Of a stretch of DNA of 56,830 bases, positions 9,296 through 19,452 are shown piece after piece. The notes under the pieces were generated by a model. It worked only from the letters and a program-made list of their open reading frames with translations. It searched no databases and had not been told where the DNA came from. The stretch lies in contig BFEA01000060.1 in assembly GCA_003427395.1 (NCBI GenBank), forward strand, positions 1,430,669 through 1,487,498. The letters are read 5' to 3'. Within the stretch, counting starts at the first letter, position 1. Each line of letters opens with the position of its first letter. The stretch is from Chara braunii. Taxonomy: Eukaryota > Streptophyta > Charophyceae > Charales > Characeae. The translations under genes and the position numbers were made by a program.

Positions 9296-9612
9296 CTTGC
9301 CAAACTGCTGCTGGGTCTGTCAGGGCCTATGCCATTGCCGGGGTGACTTGTGTTTAACAGAATCCAGTGCTGTGATTCTGTGGCCCTCAGAGATGGCCTT
9401 TCCGCTTTTCTGTAGAGCGAAGAGAGAGAACTACCTATTGGCTGAAAAAGGAAAGGGAAAGCGAAAAAAAGGACTACCTATTGCCTGCCAAACTGCTGCG
9501 GGGGGTCTTTCAGGGCCCCTGCCATTGCCCCGATGACTTGTGTGAACAGAATCCAGTGGCCTTTCCGCTGTTCCGTACGGAGCGAAGAGAGAGGACTACC
9601 TATTGCCTGCTA
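9296..9612 (+). repeat. Duplication of about 130-150 bp in direct orientation
   Basis: Two copies (about 9296-9445 and 9484-9612) share GCCAAACTGCTGC, TTTCAGGGCC-like, CAGAATCCAGTG, GGCCTTTCCGCT and GCGAAGAGAGAG in the same order. The first copy contains an extra GTGATTCTGTGGCC segment. Confidence 0.8.
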
Positions 9613-10193
9613 GTAACATGCAAACGGACTGTTAATGCTGGTGTCGACATTCAGCGTATGTTTAGCGTTTTGTTCTTCTGCCTGCATGAGGGTAGAAGAT
9701 GTGAGAGAGCAGCATGCGAGATACCTAGATTCGGCGTTTCTGACTGCGGTTCATGAAAATCGATGGCCAGGAACAAGGAATCCTTCCTTGTGATGCCTCG
9801 TGCGGACTCTCTTTCGTTGGAGTACTGTCGATTGTTTTTTTGGCAGTGTTAGGTGATTGTCGGACTGGAAACTGAGATCGGTGGTACTGATCCGTCACAG
9901 ATCAACCTGCTCTCAGCTCTTTCGGAACTGTCTTTTCTCCCATGCATCTTATGGCTTATAATATGTGAATCTATGCGCTTGTGGCTATCTGCGTTTTGAA
10001 CGACATGGCTGTTCTACGATGTCGATTGTTCTGCAGCTTAGGGCTCAGCAGGATTTCAGTGAATGCAGGATGTGGGGGGTGACTGCCTTGGGAGTGTGAT
10101 CCCCTCTTGGTTTTTGTGATTTTGCATATTCTTGAGAAAACGCAAACAAAATAAGTCGAACCGATTCAATTGGCAGACAGCAGATCAGCCAGT
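9613..10193. other. No recognised feature
   Basis: Unassigned unique-looking sequence; no family recognised in any frame. Confidence 0.4.
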
Positions 10194-10343
10194 CAAGAAG
10201 AGATTGTTTTCTTTTTTCTTTTCTTCATTCGGACCATTTCTCAATTTATGCGCGTCATCCTTGCGCACGGGCCATGCTAATCTTCTTCTGCGTATCGCTC
10301 CAATTTTAACGGATGTCCTGAAGGACAGCCAAGAAGAGATTGT
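10194..10343 (-). pseudogene. U6 snRNA retrocopy with exact 14-bp target-site duplication
   Basis: The minus strand from 10326 to about 10230 is a near-complete U6 snRNA: the 5' stem-loop GTCCTTCAGGAC, then ACATCC, TTGGA(G)CGATAC, a slightly changed AGATTAGCATGGCCC, GATGACGCGCA and the 3' end GGTCC. It is followed on the minus strand by an A-rich tail instead of a pol III T-run. CAAGAAGAGATTGT occurs at both 10194-10207 and 10330-10343, a perfect 14-bp duplication bracketing the insert. That is the signature of LINE-mediated retroposition. Several substitutions make function unlikely. Confidence 0.88.
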
Positions 10344-10444
10344 AGCAATGAATGTGTCCATTACAATGTGTACGTGTTGTCAATCAATGGCAGAAAAAAA
10401 ATAATGGAGACCATGTTTGGGAATGAAAGGGACAAGAAGGTTGA

Positions 10445-10940
10445 ATCACTGTGTTTGTCCTCCGGTCTGTCTGTCTGTCCGGTCATCTCTCTGTCTGTTT
10501 TTCTGCCGGTCCTTATGTCCGCCCACCGGGGCGCCTTACTGCCTGCTGGGCGGCGTCTTGGTGCCTATTCGGGCAAAGGGTGGGTGGTTTGTCTGTCAGT
10601 CAGTCTGTTCGTTTTCCCGACGGTCTATCCGACTGGCGAGTTCCGATGATAGGGAGTACCCTGTACACAGTGCCTGAAGAGCTTTGGTGGTCAATATCAA
10701 TAATATGCTCTGTGCGGGGACCACCACCTGTCCTTGCTAATCTGGCATCCTCTCCTGGACAGCCTGACACAGTGGCGTCCTGTCTGATCTGACTTGCCAT
10801 CTTGTCCCGACTTATCTGACATGCTGCCCTGTACTGGCTAATCTGACACACTGTCGTGTCATTGCTGACCTAACACGCAGTCCTCTCTGCTTGGCCCGAC
10901 ACTTCGTTCCGACGCTTGGTCTTGCCCTGGCCAATTTGAC
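10445..10940 (+). repeat. Degenerate minisatellites (CTGTCTGTC-type, then TGACACA-type)
   Basis: 10465-10620 is rich in TCTGTCTGTCYGG words. 10720-10940 repeats a unit of roughly 30 bp around CTAATCTGACACACTGTC, each copy diverged. Open frames here are by-products of the repeats. Confidence 0.6.
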
Positions 10941-11411
10941 ACACACGGTCACTGAACGAGGAAGAAGAAGAAAAAATGTTTGCCCAGTAGGATGGCGGAG
11001 AATGAAAACGTTGAGAGGAAAACGTCGAGAAGCTCAAGACTAGTGTTGGGGGAAATCCCGAAAGTATGCTGAAGGGCGCCTTTTCGTTTTTAAGCTTGTC
11101 TTGAAGCTAGCTGTGGCGTTAGTAACGTCGACTCAGTGGATCAGATGGACGTTAGCGGCCTAGCTCAGAAGTGCCCCGTTTGTTTACGCAAAGAAGCCAA
11201 AGTAACTCTGGTCATATGTCTCTCTTCCTCTTTGCCTTTCTTCAGTTTGACAGCGAGAAAGTTTGGCGGCAGTGAGTCATCCCGCAATATCGACAATCTT
11301 CTCCACTTGCCTGGAGAGATCAACAGTTTTGAGGCAGAGAGTGTGTGGTTTCGCTGGCGTGTCTTTTCGGATCCTTTTGTGATCGCGGTTAACAAGGGGT
11401 CTCTTCGAGAT

Positions 11412-13160
11412 ATGGCGCCCCTAGGGGTGGGTAAGGAGGTGGAGTTCAAGCAGAAGTCTGGAACGGCTTGGAGCCATGCTTTCCTAAACCAGAAATCTTG
11501 GCATCCTTTGTCCTACCCGAATCAGAAACGCCTGTGGATCGCGCAACAGGTGCATGCAGTCGATCTAAAAAAGAAGGAGGAGGTTGCTCGTGAGTTTGCT
11601 CAAGAGCAGGAGTTCTTCCGACAAACAGCGGTGCTCTCCGGGAAAGAAAAAAAGAAGCTGGAAGACCTCCAGGCTGTAGGCTTTCTTTATGCCCGACCAC
11701 CGGGGTACAACGCAGAGAGTGCGCATGCCGCAAAGGTGGAGGAGGAGAGGAAGAAGGAGATGAAGGAGATGCTGGCCGTCAAAGGCATAGAGCAATGTTC
11801 AGGCAAAGTTGGAGAAGCGGATTCTAAGGGAGCCAATTTATTGGATGGGGGGAAAGAGGAGAAAGACGGTGCCATGGAAAAGAAGCCGCGACGTGTGAGA
11901 GATGTTTTTGGGAGAACGATCCCCACCGAGGAGGAGTTTAGTGTCTTGAAAGGTGCACCCCGGATGGAGACCGGGGTCACCGGAAGGGCGAAGCCGTTCG
12001 CAATCGAGGTGAGAAATGTGAAGTGCGCACGGTGTGGATCTTATGGCCACCAAAGTGGCGACAGAGAGTGTTCCCTCAGAGGCATGATGGGTCCATCAGA
12101 GATTGCTCGTCAGGCTCGTGAAGACCCTCTGACACTGATGCAAGCGCAGATCGAACTGGAAGAGCCAACGGCGAAGTGGGAACTAAAGCAGCGACCTGGA
12201 GCATGCAGTCCCACACGGGGAGGTTTCAAGCCAGATGATCCGAACCAGCAGTTTGTGCCACCTGATGTGTTCGATGAATATGGGGGTTTCTTGAGCGATG
12301 GAGCTCAAGATGACGAAAATGGTTTTCGTCTGGGTCTACCCGGTAGTGTGGTGATGGCCTCGGTACTGCAAACTCAGAGAGAGGAGATGAAGCATGACAT
12401 GAAGGCAGAGAGAAGAAAGGAGAGAAGGGAGAGAAAGCGGAGGAAGCATGAAGAAAGGAAAGCGAGGGCAGAGAAGAAAAGGAGAAAGCAAGAGAGGAAG
12501 AGAAAGAGAGAGGAGGAGGAAGAGAAGGAAGTGTATTCGAAAGAAACGGCGAAGAGATGTCGTGTTGAGAGGCAAGATAACAGATGCGAAGTTGATCGAG
12601 CTCGTGCAGGGCGCGAAGCTGGCCCTCTCGCACACAGTGATGAGACTGATTGCAGGTCTGTCAGCAGTGACACGAGTGAAACAGACGAGGACTCGACTTC
12701 CATTGATGGTCGCAAGTCGAAGGATCGCTGTAAGAGCAACAGGAAAAGTGAGAGAACTACAAGCAGAGATCACACCCACAAGAAGAGCAGTGGACGCCAC
12801 AACTCTAGGAATGAAGAATTGGCCGACAAAAAGGGGGATCATGGTCACAAGGCTCATTCCCATAAGGACCGAAAGCGAGAGAAAAGCTGCAGAGGACACA
12901 GACACAAGGCCAGGAGGAGGTCGGCTTCCAGCGATGACTCAACCTCAGATTGCAGCCCTGCACTCAAGGATTGCCGTGGCAACGGAGAGAAACCTGTCGT
13001 GCCTGGGAGAGGGAGGATGTCATCTTCTAGCCGTGACAACGGTGAAGAGTTAGGGTTATCTGATGAAGACCACAAGTCGCATGCTTGTCATGGTGGCAAA
13101 GAGAGGAGAGGGGCTAGGGGCATCAGCCGAAGAGACCGTTGTCATGAGAGCAGACGATGA
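11412..13160 (+). CDS. CIR1-like protein (CIR N-terminal domain, zinc knuckle, charged tail)
   Basis: Predicted 582-residue nuclear protein of the CIR1 family, known in animals as a corepressor/splicing-associated factor and present in plants as CIR-N-domain proteins. Domains, numbered from this ATG: CIR-N segment about 24-110 (FLNQKSWHPLSYPNQKRLWI, then the coiled EEVAREFAQEQEFF, then FLYARPPGY); KGAPR at 180-184; AFAIEV-like PFAIEVRNVKCARCGSYGHQ with a zinc knuckle C205-C208-H213-C220 (CX2CX4HX6C, same spacing as human CIR1) and DREC; DDPNQQFVP near 255-263; then a coiled Lys/Arg/Glu block (about 330-380) and a Ser/Arg/His/Asp-rich tail typical of splicing factors. An in-frame ATG at 11145 would add 89 residues, but that part looks unlike the family and contains a polypyrimidine-AG run at about 11218-11245, so I chose 11412. 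No intron is visible inside. The frame after the stop remains compositionally similar for about 28 codons. Confidence 0.85.
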   Translation: MAPLGVGKEVEFKQKSGTAWSHAFLNQKSWHPLSYPNQKRLWIAQQVHAVDLKKKEEVAREFAQEQEFFRQTAVLSGKEKKKLEDLQAVGFLYARPPGYNAESAHAAKVEEERKKEMKEMLAVKGIEQCSGKVGEADSKGANLLDGGKEEKDGAMEKKPRRVRDVFGRTIPTEEEFSVLKGAPRMETGVTGRAKPFAIEVRNVKCARCGSYGHQSGDRECSLRGMMGPSEIARQAREDPLTLMQAQIELEEPTAKWELKQRPGACSPTRGGFKPDDPNQQFVPPDVFDEYGGFLSDGAQDDENGFRLGLPGSVVMASVLQTQREEMKHDMKAERRKERRERKRRKHEERKARAEKKRRKQERKRKREEEEEKEVYSKETAKRCRVERQDNRCEVDRARAGREAGPLAHSDETDCRSVSSDTSETDEDSTSIDGRKSKDRCKSNRKSERTTSRDHTHKKSSGRHNSRNEELADKKGDHGHKAHSHKDRKREKSCRGHRHKARRRSASSDDSTSDCSPALKDCRGNGEKPVVPGRGRMSSSSRDNGEELGLSDEDHKSHACHGGKERRGARGISRRDRCHESRR

Positions 13161-13442
13161 GGGTCCTGCAATGAGGACGACAAGTACGGAGGTCTCTGGG
13201 ACAGCAAAGAAAGAAGCACGCAGAATAGTGGCAGGAGAAATGACTGATGCATGCAGGCGATACTCCTCGAGCGACAATAGACCTTGTGCTTCTTGTCATA
13301 GTGAAGTCTGCGGCGATGGGACAGCAGGAGGGAGGGAGGGATAGACACATCAAAAAAAGAAACTCTAAGACCATGATGAGAGGAATCATTGATGTGATTA
13401 TGGCTTGGCTAGGCTGGGCTTTGATGGGCTTGGCTTCTCAAA
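13161..13442 (+). other. Likely 3' UTR or decayed tail of the CIR1-like gene
   Basis: The sequence stays purine-rich and, read in the gene's frame after the TGA, gives GSCNEDDKYGGLWDSKERST and onward to the next stop. It may be 3' UTR or a former C-terminal extension. No clear polyadenylation signal was identified. Confidence 0.4.
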
Positions 13443-13606
13443 ATGACAATCATGACGTCAAGGGATGACAGCCACAGCAGCGAAGGCGAGTGACAAGAGT
13501 CCAAAAGGGAAATCAAATCGCTTTATCAAAATGATGATCATGACGTCAAGGGACGACAGCTACAGCAGCAAAGGCGAGTGAGAGAGTCCAAAAGGGAAAT
13601 CAAATC
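13443..13606 (+). repeat. Tandem duplication, 88-bp period
   Basis: 13443-13518 and 13531-13606 share ATGACGTCAAGG, GACAGC(C/T)ACAGCAGC, AAGGCGAGTGA and GAGTCCAAAAGGGAAATC in order. Each copy carries a TGACGTCA palindrome. Confidence 0.9.
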
Positions 13607-14037
13607 ACACGAGCAAATTCTGTTCCGCTAATTGCGCAAAGCAGCCCCTGATTGATTATGGAAGCAGGAGGGAGAAAGTGGCCTGTACATAGATATGGCC
13701 AACCTGTAAGGTGAACCGATCAGAGAGATGTCAAGTGGGGAGAAAAGGTCAGGAGCGGTCAGTTGCGTTGCGGTAGGGTGAAATGATCTGGATGCAAAAG
13801 GCAAACATAAAAAGAGCACGAGACTTGCTCCTCCGTTGCCTCCAGTGGACCTCTATGTATATACGTATACTCGCCCTCTGACTTCAATACCTGCGGTGTT
13901 GGTCGTCATCGACTCCCTAACCGCCTACAAAGCTTACACTGACTATGGCCACAGCCCCTGTCGTCGTTGATGTATGTCTGCAGCTGCAGCGGTCCCTTAA
14001 CACTGGTGAGTCTCAGGTTCCGGAAGAAATGCCAGTG

Positions 14038-14157
14038 CTACCGTCTTGACCCAAACAGAACGCCCGGTCATTGTAGCTGTATTTGGTACCATTTTCAGTC
14101 CGGATGCAGCTATAATGACCGAGCAATGCAGGCATTCTATTCAGGGGAAGACGGTAG
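14038..14157 (+). mobile_element. Family-A MITE, first copy
   Basis: Terminal inverted repeats CTACCGTCTTGACCC and GGGGAAGACGGTAG bound 120 bp; the arms continue to pair (AGAACGCCCGGTCATT against the right half), so it can fold as a hairpin. No coding capacity, as expected of a non-autonomous DNA element. Confidence 0.85.
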
Positions 14158-14468
14158 AGATGTGATCTACAGGCCATTGACTCGAAAACTGCCTGCGAAC
14201 CTCTGACTAACTACGGCCGCAGCAGTCTCTGTCGCCATTGATTTGCACACAGCCGCAGACCCAAACAGAACGCCCGGTCATTATAGCCGTATTTTGTACC
14301 ATTTTCAGTCCGGATGCAGCTATAATGACCGGGCAACGCAGGCATTCTATTCAGGGGAACACAGTAGAGATGTGATCTACGGGCCATTGACTCGAAAACT
14401 GCCTGCGAACCTCTGACTAACTAGGGCCGCAGCAGTCTCTGTCGCCATTGATTTGCACGCAGCCGCAG
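14047..14468 (+). repeat. 211-bp tandem duplication containing family-A MITE
   Basis: The unit from GACCCAAACAGAACGCCCGG to GATTTGCACRCAGCCGCAG is present twice (14047-14257 and 14258-14468). The second MITE copy (14258-14367) begins at GACCC and lacks the outer CTACCGTCTT, so the duplication post-dates the MITE insertion. Confidence 0.88.
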
Positions 14469-14600
14469 CAGTCCCTGTCGTCATTGATTCGCATGCAGCG
14501 GCGACACTCCCAGACGTCATTGATTTGCACGTAGGCGCAGCAGTCCTTGTCGTCATTGATGTGCACGCAGTCGCAGTAGTCCCTTCCAGCGATGAGCTTC
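14415..14600 (+). repeat. 36-bp minisatellite GCAGCAGTCCCTGTCGTCATTGAT
   Basis: About five to six degenerate units of a 36-bp period carry the core CAGTCCCTGTCGTCATTG followed by TTGCACGCAGCCG. Related single units occur at about 13945 and 14897. Confidence 0.8.
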
Positions 14601-14957
14601 ACGTTCCAGAAGCAATACCTGTGCCCGAGGTGATCCGCATGCCGTTGCCTTGGAAACTGCCTGCAAACCTTGTGCCGAGTCTGCCGACTATTGGCTGCAG
14701 CAGTCTCGTGCATGAGCTGACTATCGGCTGCAGCAATCTCTGTGGTCTGTGCATGTGCTCTGCAGTGGCGACAGTCCGATTTATTGTGAGCCTCGATTCC
14801 ATGAGCCTGAATTCCAGAAGAAACACCAGTGCCGGAGAAGACCTACAGCACATTGACTGGTAAATTGCACGCAAACATAAGGGCTGACGATGAGCGCAGC
14901 AGTCCCTGTGATCGTTGATGTGCCTGCAGCCGCTGTTGCATTGCCTTGTACATCGTC

Positions 14958-15082
14958 TCCGTCTTCACCTAAATAGAATGCCCGGTCATTACAGCTGCAT
15001 TTGGCATTTGGCATTTGGCACAACTTTCAGTCTAGATGCACCGATAATTACTGGGCGTTTTATTCGCCGGTGAAGATGGTAG
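14958..15082 (+). mobile_element. Family-A MITE, another copy
   Basis: CCGTCTTCACCTAAATAGAA at the left and CGGTGAAGATGGTAG at the right, with GCCCGGTCATTACAGCTGC inside. A short TTTGGCA triplication lies at about 15000-15018. Confidence 0.75.
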
Positions 15083-15534
15083 CACTGGCATTTCCTCTGC
15101 AACCTGAGGCTCTCCAGGTTGCTGTAGCTGCAGTTTCAGAGAATGCTGTCTCTGCCTCCTGACTGCCTCACTCCTTCTCTCTCCCCTCCCCGTCCCCTGC
15201 CCAGGCTCTTCAAAGACAAAAGCAGTCTGAAGGACTCAAGAAACTGCAAAAGGCCTATCCTGAAGGAATGCACTGAACTTGGTCTTCTTTTTTTGTGACC
15301 CCTCAAGGCAGAGCTTGCCTATCATAATTTCCTCTAGCTTATAATGGCAATGGGTTCTGTCAAGAGATTTTCAAATTTTCAATGGATTGGATCTGGGCTT
15401 CCACACTTTCCAGTTGAAAAAAAACTGAAGTTTGAAGTTGGAACCAATCTGACTGACAGCTTCCTTCAATGAGAAGCCAGGTGTAGCAATCATTGTGGTC
15501 TAGATATCGTTCTTGAGGCGGTCTTGAATCTCTT
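15083..15534. other. No recognised gene
   Basis: Nothing recognisable beyond short pyrimidine runs. Confidence 0.4.
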
Positions 15535-15602
15535 AGGGTATACTCACAAGCACTTTCTACGACGTATCTGACCGCAATTGTGACCAGATTCCACCCGAAA
15601 AG
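15535..15602 (+). mobile_element. Family-B MITE, half copy
   Basis: AGGGTATACTCACAAGCACTTT followed by TATCTGACCGCAATTGTGACCA (each with mismatches) matches the left arm of family B. The right arm is missing; a tRNA-like segment begins directly after it. Confidence 0.55.
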
Positions 15603-15604
15603 TC

Positions 15605-15672
15605 GTCATGTGCGTAGACTTGAACTCTGAACTGCTGTAGTTTTGGTGCCCTATCCAATTGAGTCACGAAAA
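15605..15672 (-). repeat. tRNA-like SINE head
   Basis: The minus strand reads GTGACTCAATTGGATAGGGC (A-box region) and AGAGTTCAAGTCT (B box) with tRNA-like spacing, but I see no acceptor stem pairing. Probably a SINE head or a decayed tRNA copy. Confidence 0.45.
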
Positions 15673-15742
15673 ACACATTTTGAGCTCGCTGTAGTCTATT
15701 TTTAGGGGTATACATAGGACATTGCTTTTTCATAGCAAAGAG

Positions 15743-15773
<31 letters not shown>

Positions 15774-16700
15774 ATCTGACAGGGGTTCAGTTGTTACAAG
15801 TTGTGTGGATAGGTGTACAGTCACCACGATAGAAGAGAATTTAACCTTGGTTTGGTTTGGTTTGGTTTGACATGTACACACTCACGGGTGGAAGACAATT
15901 TTTTTCACCGAGTGCGATGAACGGCAGAACAACTGGAAGCGTAGGCATTCACAAGTCAGAGAGAGTTTCATCTCTTATGTCATTGGCAGGAGTCGAGAAC
16001 AACCGGCAGAGCACTTTTTTCAAGCTCAATTTTGACAATTTAATCTAGAGATTAAGTCGCCCATGCTTTCAAGAGTTGGCGCTTTACATACAAAGAGGCT
16101 TGTGGCACCAGGATCCTGATAACAGGGAAGCCTCTCTTTTTTTGTTGGGCGGGGTGGGGGGTGGGGGGGGGAAGGGTTACTTGATACTGGCACCCCCACA
16201 ATTTTAGTGGGTTTATCAGTTACTGCCGTACCCCTTTTTCTAACGAACCCCCCCCCCCCCCGCTCCCCCTCTCCCCCGACAGTCAAATAGGGAGTCGAGG
16301 GTCTTCTTTTTTTGTTTTCTTTTGTTTTTTGGGGTTGAACTTCTTTTATAAAAGCCTCACTCTGTGGATTGATAGCAACTTGATGGGCAAGTTGGGTATA
16401 AAAGGTTGTGGGGTTTGGCCACAAGAGCCATTGGAAAAGCACTGAAAAATTGGGTGGAGGGTACCTGGGCGACCTTCCCCCAGCCGGGCCGCCCGGGGAC
16501 TATCATGGCTGAAAATAGGGGAGTCCATTTAACAATCTGTCGTCTTTTGTCATTGCGAAGGCAGGAGATATGTAGGAGTTGCTGCTGACTGACGCCGTCC
16601 ATTTCTTTTTGAGTGAGATCATGAGATGATGTGGCAAGAGAAAAGAAAAGATAGTGTAGTATCTGTTCTGAATCTTCTGATAAGTTTAATATCGATCGAT
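15673..16700. other. No recognised gene; low-complexity tracts
   Basis: Poly(T) at about 15745-15765, GGTTT repeats at 15848-15868, G- and C-runs at 16150-16170 and 16248-16261. No supported coding region. Confidence 0.5.
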
Positions 16701-16715
16701 CCGCGGTCCGCCGGA

Positions 16716-16716
<1 letters not shown>

Positions 16717-16756
<40 letters not shown>
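16717..16756 (+). repeat. (CA)n microsatellite
   Basis: About 20 uninterrupted CA units. Confidence 0.97.
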
Positions 16757-16760
<4 letters not shown>

Positions 16761-17160
16761 AAGAAAAAGAAGGAAAAAAAAGTGGATGATTGGTGGTGGC
16801 AAATCAGGGGAGAACATTTTCGAGGCGTGCTGCCAGTGTCGCCACTGCAGTGGCCAAGATTGATTATTCGTGGGCAATTCTCTCCCTGTATTCTTTGGTA
16901 TTTCAACCAATAAGGAGTAAGAGGGAGATCAGGTCACAAGACGCGGAGAAGTTCTCGAGTCGTTTTGCTGCTTCAACTATCTTCTTTTTCTCTCTCCCCC
17001 TTCTTATCTCGTCCGCTTTTGTCCTACGTCCTTTCTTGACGGAATGTCGAGTTGTGGCACGTGATCGAACCGTTTGTGCGATATATTGAATAACTTTTTG
17101 ACGCAAGCTTTTTGTCAGGGAAACTGAAAGGATCACATAAAAACAAAGACTTTTTTTGGG
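16757..17160. other. No recognised feature
   Basis: Unassigned sequence between a microsatellite and a minisatellite. Confidence 0.4.
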
Positions 17161-17164
17161 CTTG

Positions 17165-17720
17165 TTGTCTCTAATTTTTGGGTTGCTTTGGGCTGGTGGC
17201 TGTCTCTTTTTTCAGGGCTGGTAGTTGCTTGTCTCTGCCTTTCTTTTTTGTTTGTTTTTGTTATTTGTCTCTGTTTTTGGGTTGGTAGCAGTCTCCATTT
17301 TCAGGCTGGAAGCTGTCTCCGTTGTTTTGGGGTGACAGCGTCTTATCTCCGCTTTTGGCTGGCAGCTCTCTCCAAATTTTGAGCTGGCAGTTGTCTCCGT
17401 GTTCTGGGCCATCTGCTGCTTGTTTCCAGTTTTTGGGCTGGTAGCTGCTTATCTCCGTTTTTTGGGCTGGCAGCAGCAGGCAGCCGTACCCGTCTTGGGC
17501 TAGCAGCTGTCTACGTTTTCTTTTCTCTCTCTCTCGCTCTTTTTTTTTCTTTTTTTTTTTGGACCCTTTCTGGATTTATGTGTGTCAGCCTTGCGCAGGG
17601 GCCATGCTAATCTTCTCTATATCGATCCAATTTTAGGGGATGTCCGGAAGGACAGCTGCCTCCGTCTTCTAGGCTGGCACCATCTCCGTTTTTGGCTGCA
17701 AGCTTCGTCTCCACTTTTTT
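17165..17720 (+). repeat. Minisatellite GGCTGGYAGCTGTCTCCGTTTTT, interrupted by a U6 retrocopy
   Basis: About 15 diverged tandem units of roughly 25-35 bp centred on GGCTGGCAGCTGTCTCCG followed by a T/G run. The U6 copy at 17560-17653 lies inside the array; array-like AGCTGTCTACGTTTTC stands just before it and AGCTGCCTCCGTCTTC just after. Confidence 0.8.
17560..17653 (-). pseudogene. U6 snRNA retrocopy inside minisatellite
   Basis: The minus strand from 17653 reads GTCCTTCCGGACATCC, TTGGATCGATATAGAGAAG, ATTAGCATGGCCCCTGCGCA, then GGTCC, then an A-rich tail. It has small deletions (ACGATACAGAG shortened) and a changed 3' part. The A tail in place of a T-run argues for a retrocopy. Confidence 0.85.
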
Positions 17721-17828
17721 GCATGGAAGCTGCTTGGCTTGCGCCATTAGGAGGCGTCTGGAAATCCTTATTGTCATCGTTTGTTTTTGTTGAAATGTAT
17801 ATATAAAAAAAGAACAAGAAGAAAATTT

Positions 17829-17929
17829 TAAACCATTTCTCGATTTATGCGTGTCACCCTTGTGCGCAAGGGGGCCATGCTAACCTTCTTCTCTGTATCG
17901 TTCCAATTTTGATGGATGTCCTTGAGGAC
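17829..17929 (-). pseudogene. U6 snRNA retrocopy
   Basis: The minus strand from 17929 reads GTCCTCAAGGACATCC, TTGGAACGATACAGAGAAG, GGTTAGCATGGCCCCC, TGACACGCATAAATCGAG and ends TGGTTTAAAATTTTC. Near full length, with an insertion in the GCGCAAGG region and a changed 5' stem. No clear target-site duplication was found. Confidence 0.82.
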
Positions 17930-18213
17930 AACCGTATCGTCGTTGTGCGTGGTGGGCAAACGAAAACAGTTGCACGCTGCTGCGTGGAATGCAACTTGTT
18001 CGCTGCTGTCGCTTGCTCAATCAGGAAATCGCACGGCAACCTGCACTGCTGTAGTTCCTCATCCGATCGCTGGGTTCGTTCCCATGGATTCCGTCTTCTG
18101 ATGCACGGTATCAAAATCTCACTCCTGCTATTGTATCACCCATTGCCCGTATAATTCGTCAGCTTCTTGAGTGCCAACAGAGGCTTGTGATCCGTGATGA
18201 GGAGTTATCATAT

Positions 18214-18347
18214 CAGGGCATGCTCACTCTAGGACTTTTCTAAATGAATCTCAGCATAATTACGGCATGACCCGGATGAATCTGACCGCAATAAAGTCCA
18301 GAGTTTATTACTAAAGACTAGTAAAAGTCCTAGTGTGAGTATGCCCT
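18214..18347 (+). mobile_element. Family-B MITE, full copy
   Basis: Left end AGGGCATGCTCACTCTAGGA and right end TCCTAGTGTGAGTATGCCCT are inverted repeats. The interior carries ATGAATCTGACCGCAAT and GTCCAGAGTTTA. About 134 bp, non-coding. Confidence 0.85.
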
Positions 18348-18757
18348 CCCTCGGTGCCGAGAAGGAATTTCCGTCCGTCTAGATATGAATCAAGATGGTA
18401 GACAGAATTAAACCTCGCCTTAAGTTGCTGCTCTGGTTCTGGGCTCCTCCTCTGGATTGACACGTTTGACCTTTCACCACCACCACTGTGTACAGAGATA
18501 ATGTCCTCTTCGACAATGGCTTTGGTCACTGTCCGCACTTTTTCTCCTGCATTCATTGTATTGTTGCGCGTAACACTGTATCGATCTCGCCAGATAAGCT
18601 GATAGCGTAAGCTCTTTTTGTTGGGAAAACCTCCCTGGGTAAGGGGATGATAGCAATCACCCTTGGGGCCTTGACCGGGAGGAGCAAATGATGGCTGTAT
18701 AATGGGATGTTAAGACGGTTCTGGAAAGGTTAATGACGTCTGGAATGAAGACTAGAT

Positions 18758-18789
<32 letters not shown>

Positions 18790-19420
18790 NTTCACAATGA
18801 TGAAAACGATTGGTTTAACGAACCTCAGTTGAGAACACTTCAAAGGTTGCCACAATCTGTTTGAGAAGTTGCAATGCATTGAGACAAGTAGCTGCTCAAG
18901 GAGGATTTCATGCTGAAGTCCGGGGAATGGAGATCCCGAATCAGGAACAAGCTCTCACAGACAGATAGTAACAGGCTGCCGCTCGGTCTTGGTGCCTTTT
19001 CCATTCAGCTATTGAAAACTGGCAGAGTGAGCTTTCTGATGGTTCTGTTTCACACCCGAACACCATGCTTCAGGTGAAACGATGTGGTTAATTTTTTATA
19101 TATAATTTTTTCACTGTAGAAATCCAAGCTAGAGCCAGAGCGAAGGTGAACGCGCCGCTCGGTAAGCGCTGCAAAGTTGTGCTAATTTTTGCGCTGCCGT
19201 GCTGACCATCACCGCGTGCTCCAGTGCCTCAGCTGTCTTGCTGAAGTGTGCAATGTTGGGGGTGTGTGAAGGCGCGGCGAAGCTCAGGGCCTAGGCGCCT
19301 GGGGCAGCATGACGTCTAGACTGGATACATCTCGAAGTGAACTAGATGACGAAAGCTGGTTGGAGTAAAACTAACCTGGCTAAGGCTCTTCAAAAAGCCG
19401 TGAGACTAAACCTACGATTG
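18348..19420. other. No recognised gene; poly(T) with N
   Basis: Poly(T) at about 18760-18792 contains an N at 18790. The rest is unassigned. Confidence 0.45.

Positions 19421-19452
<32 letters not shown>

Noticed and set aside
12336-12905. 189-residue hydrophobic minus-strand frame
   Set aside because: Antisense shadow of the charged repeat region of the CIR1-like gene.
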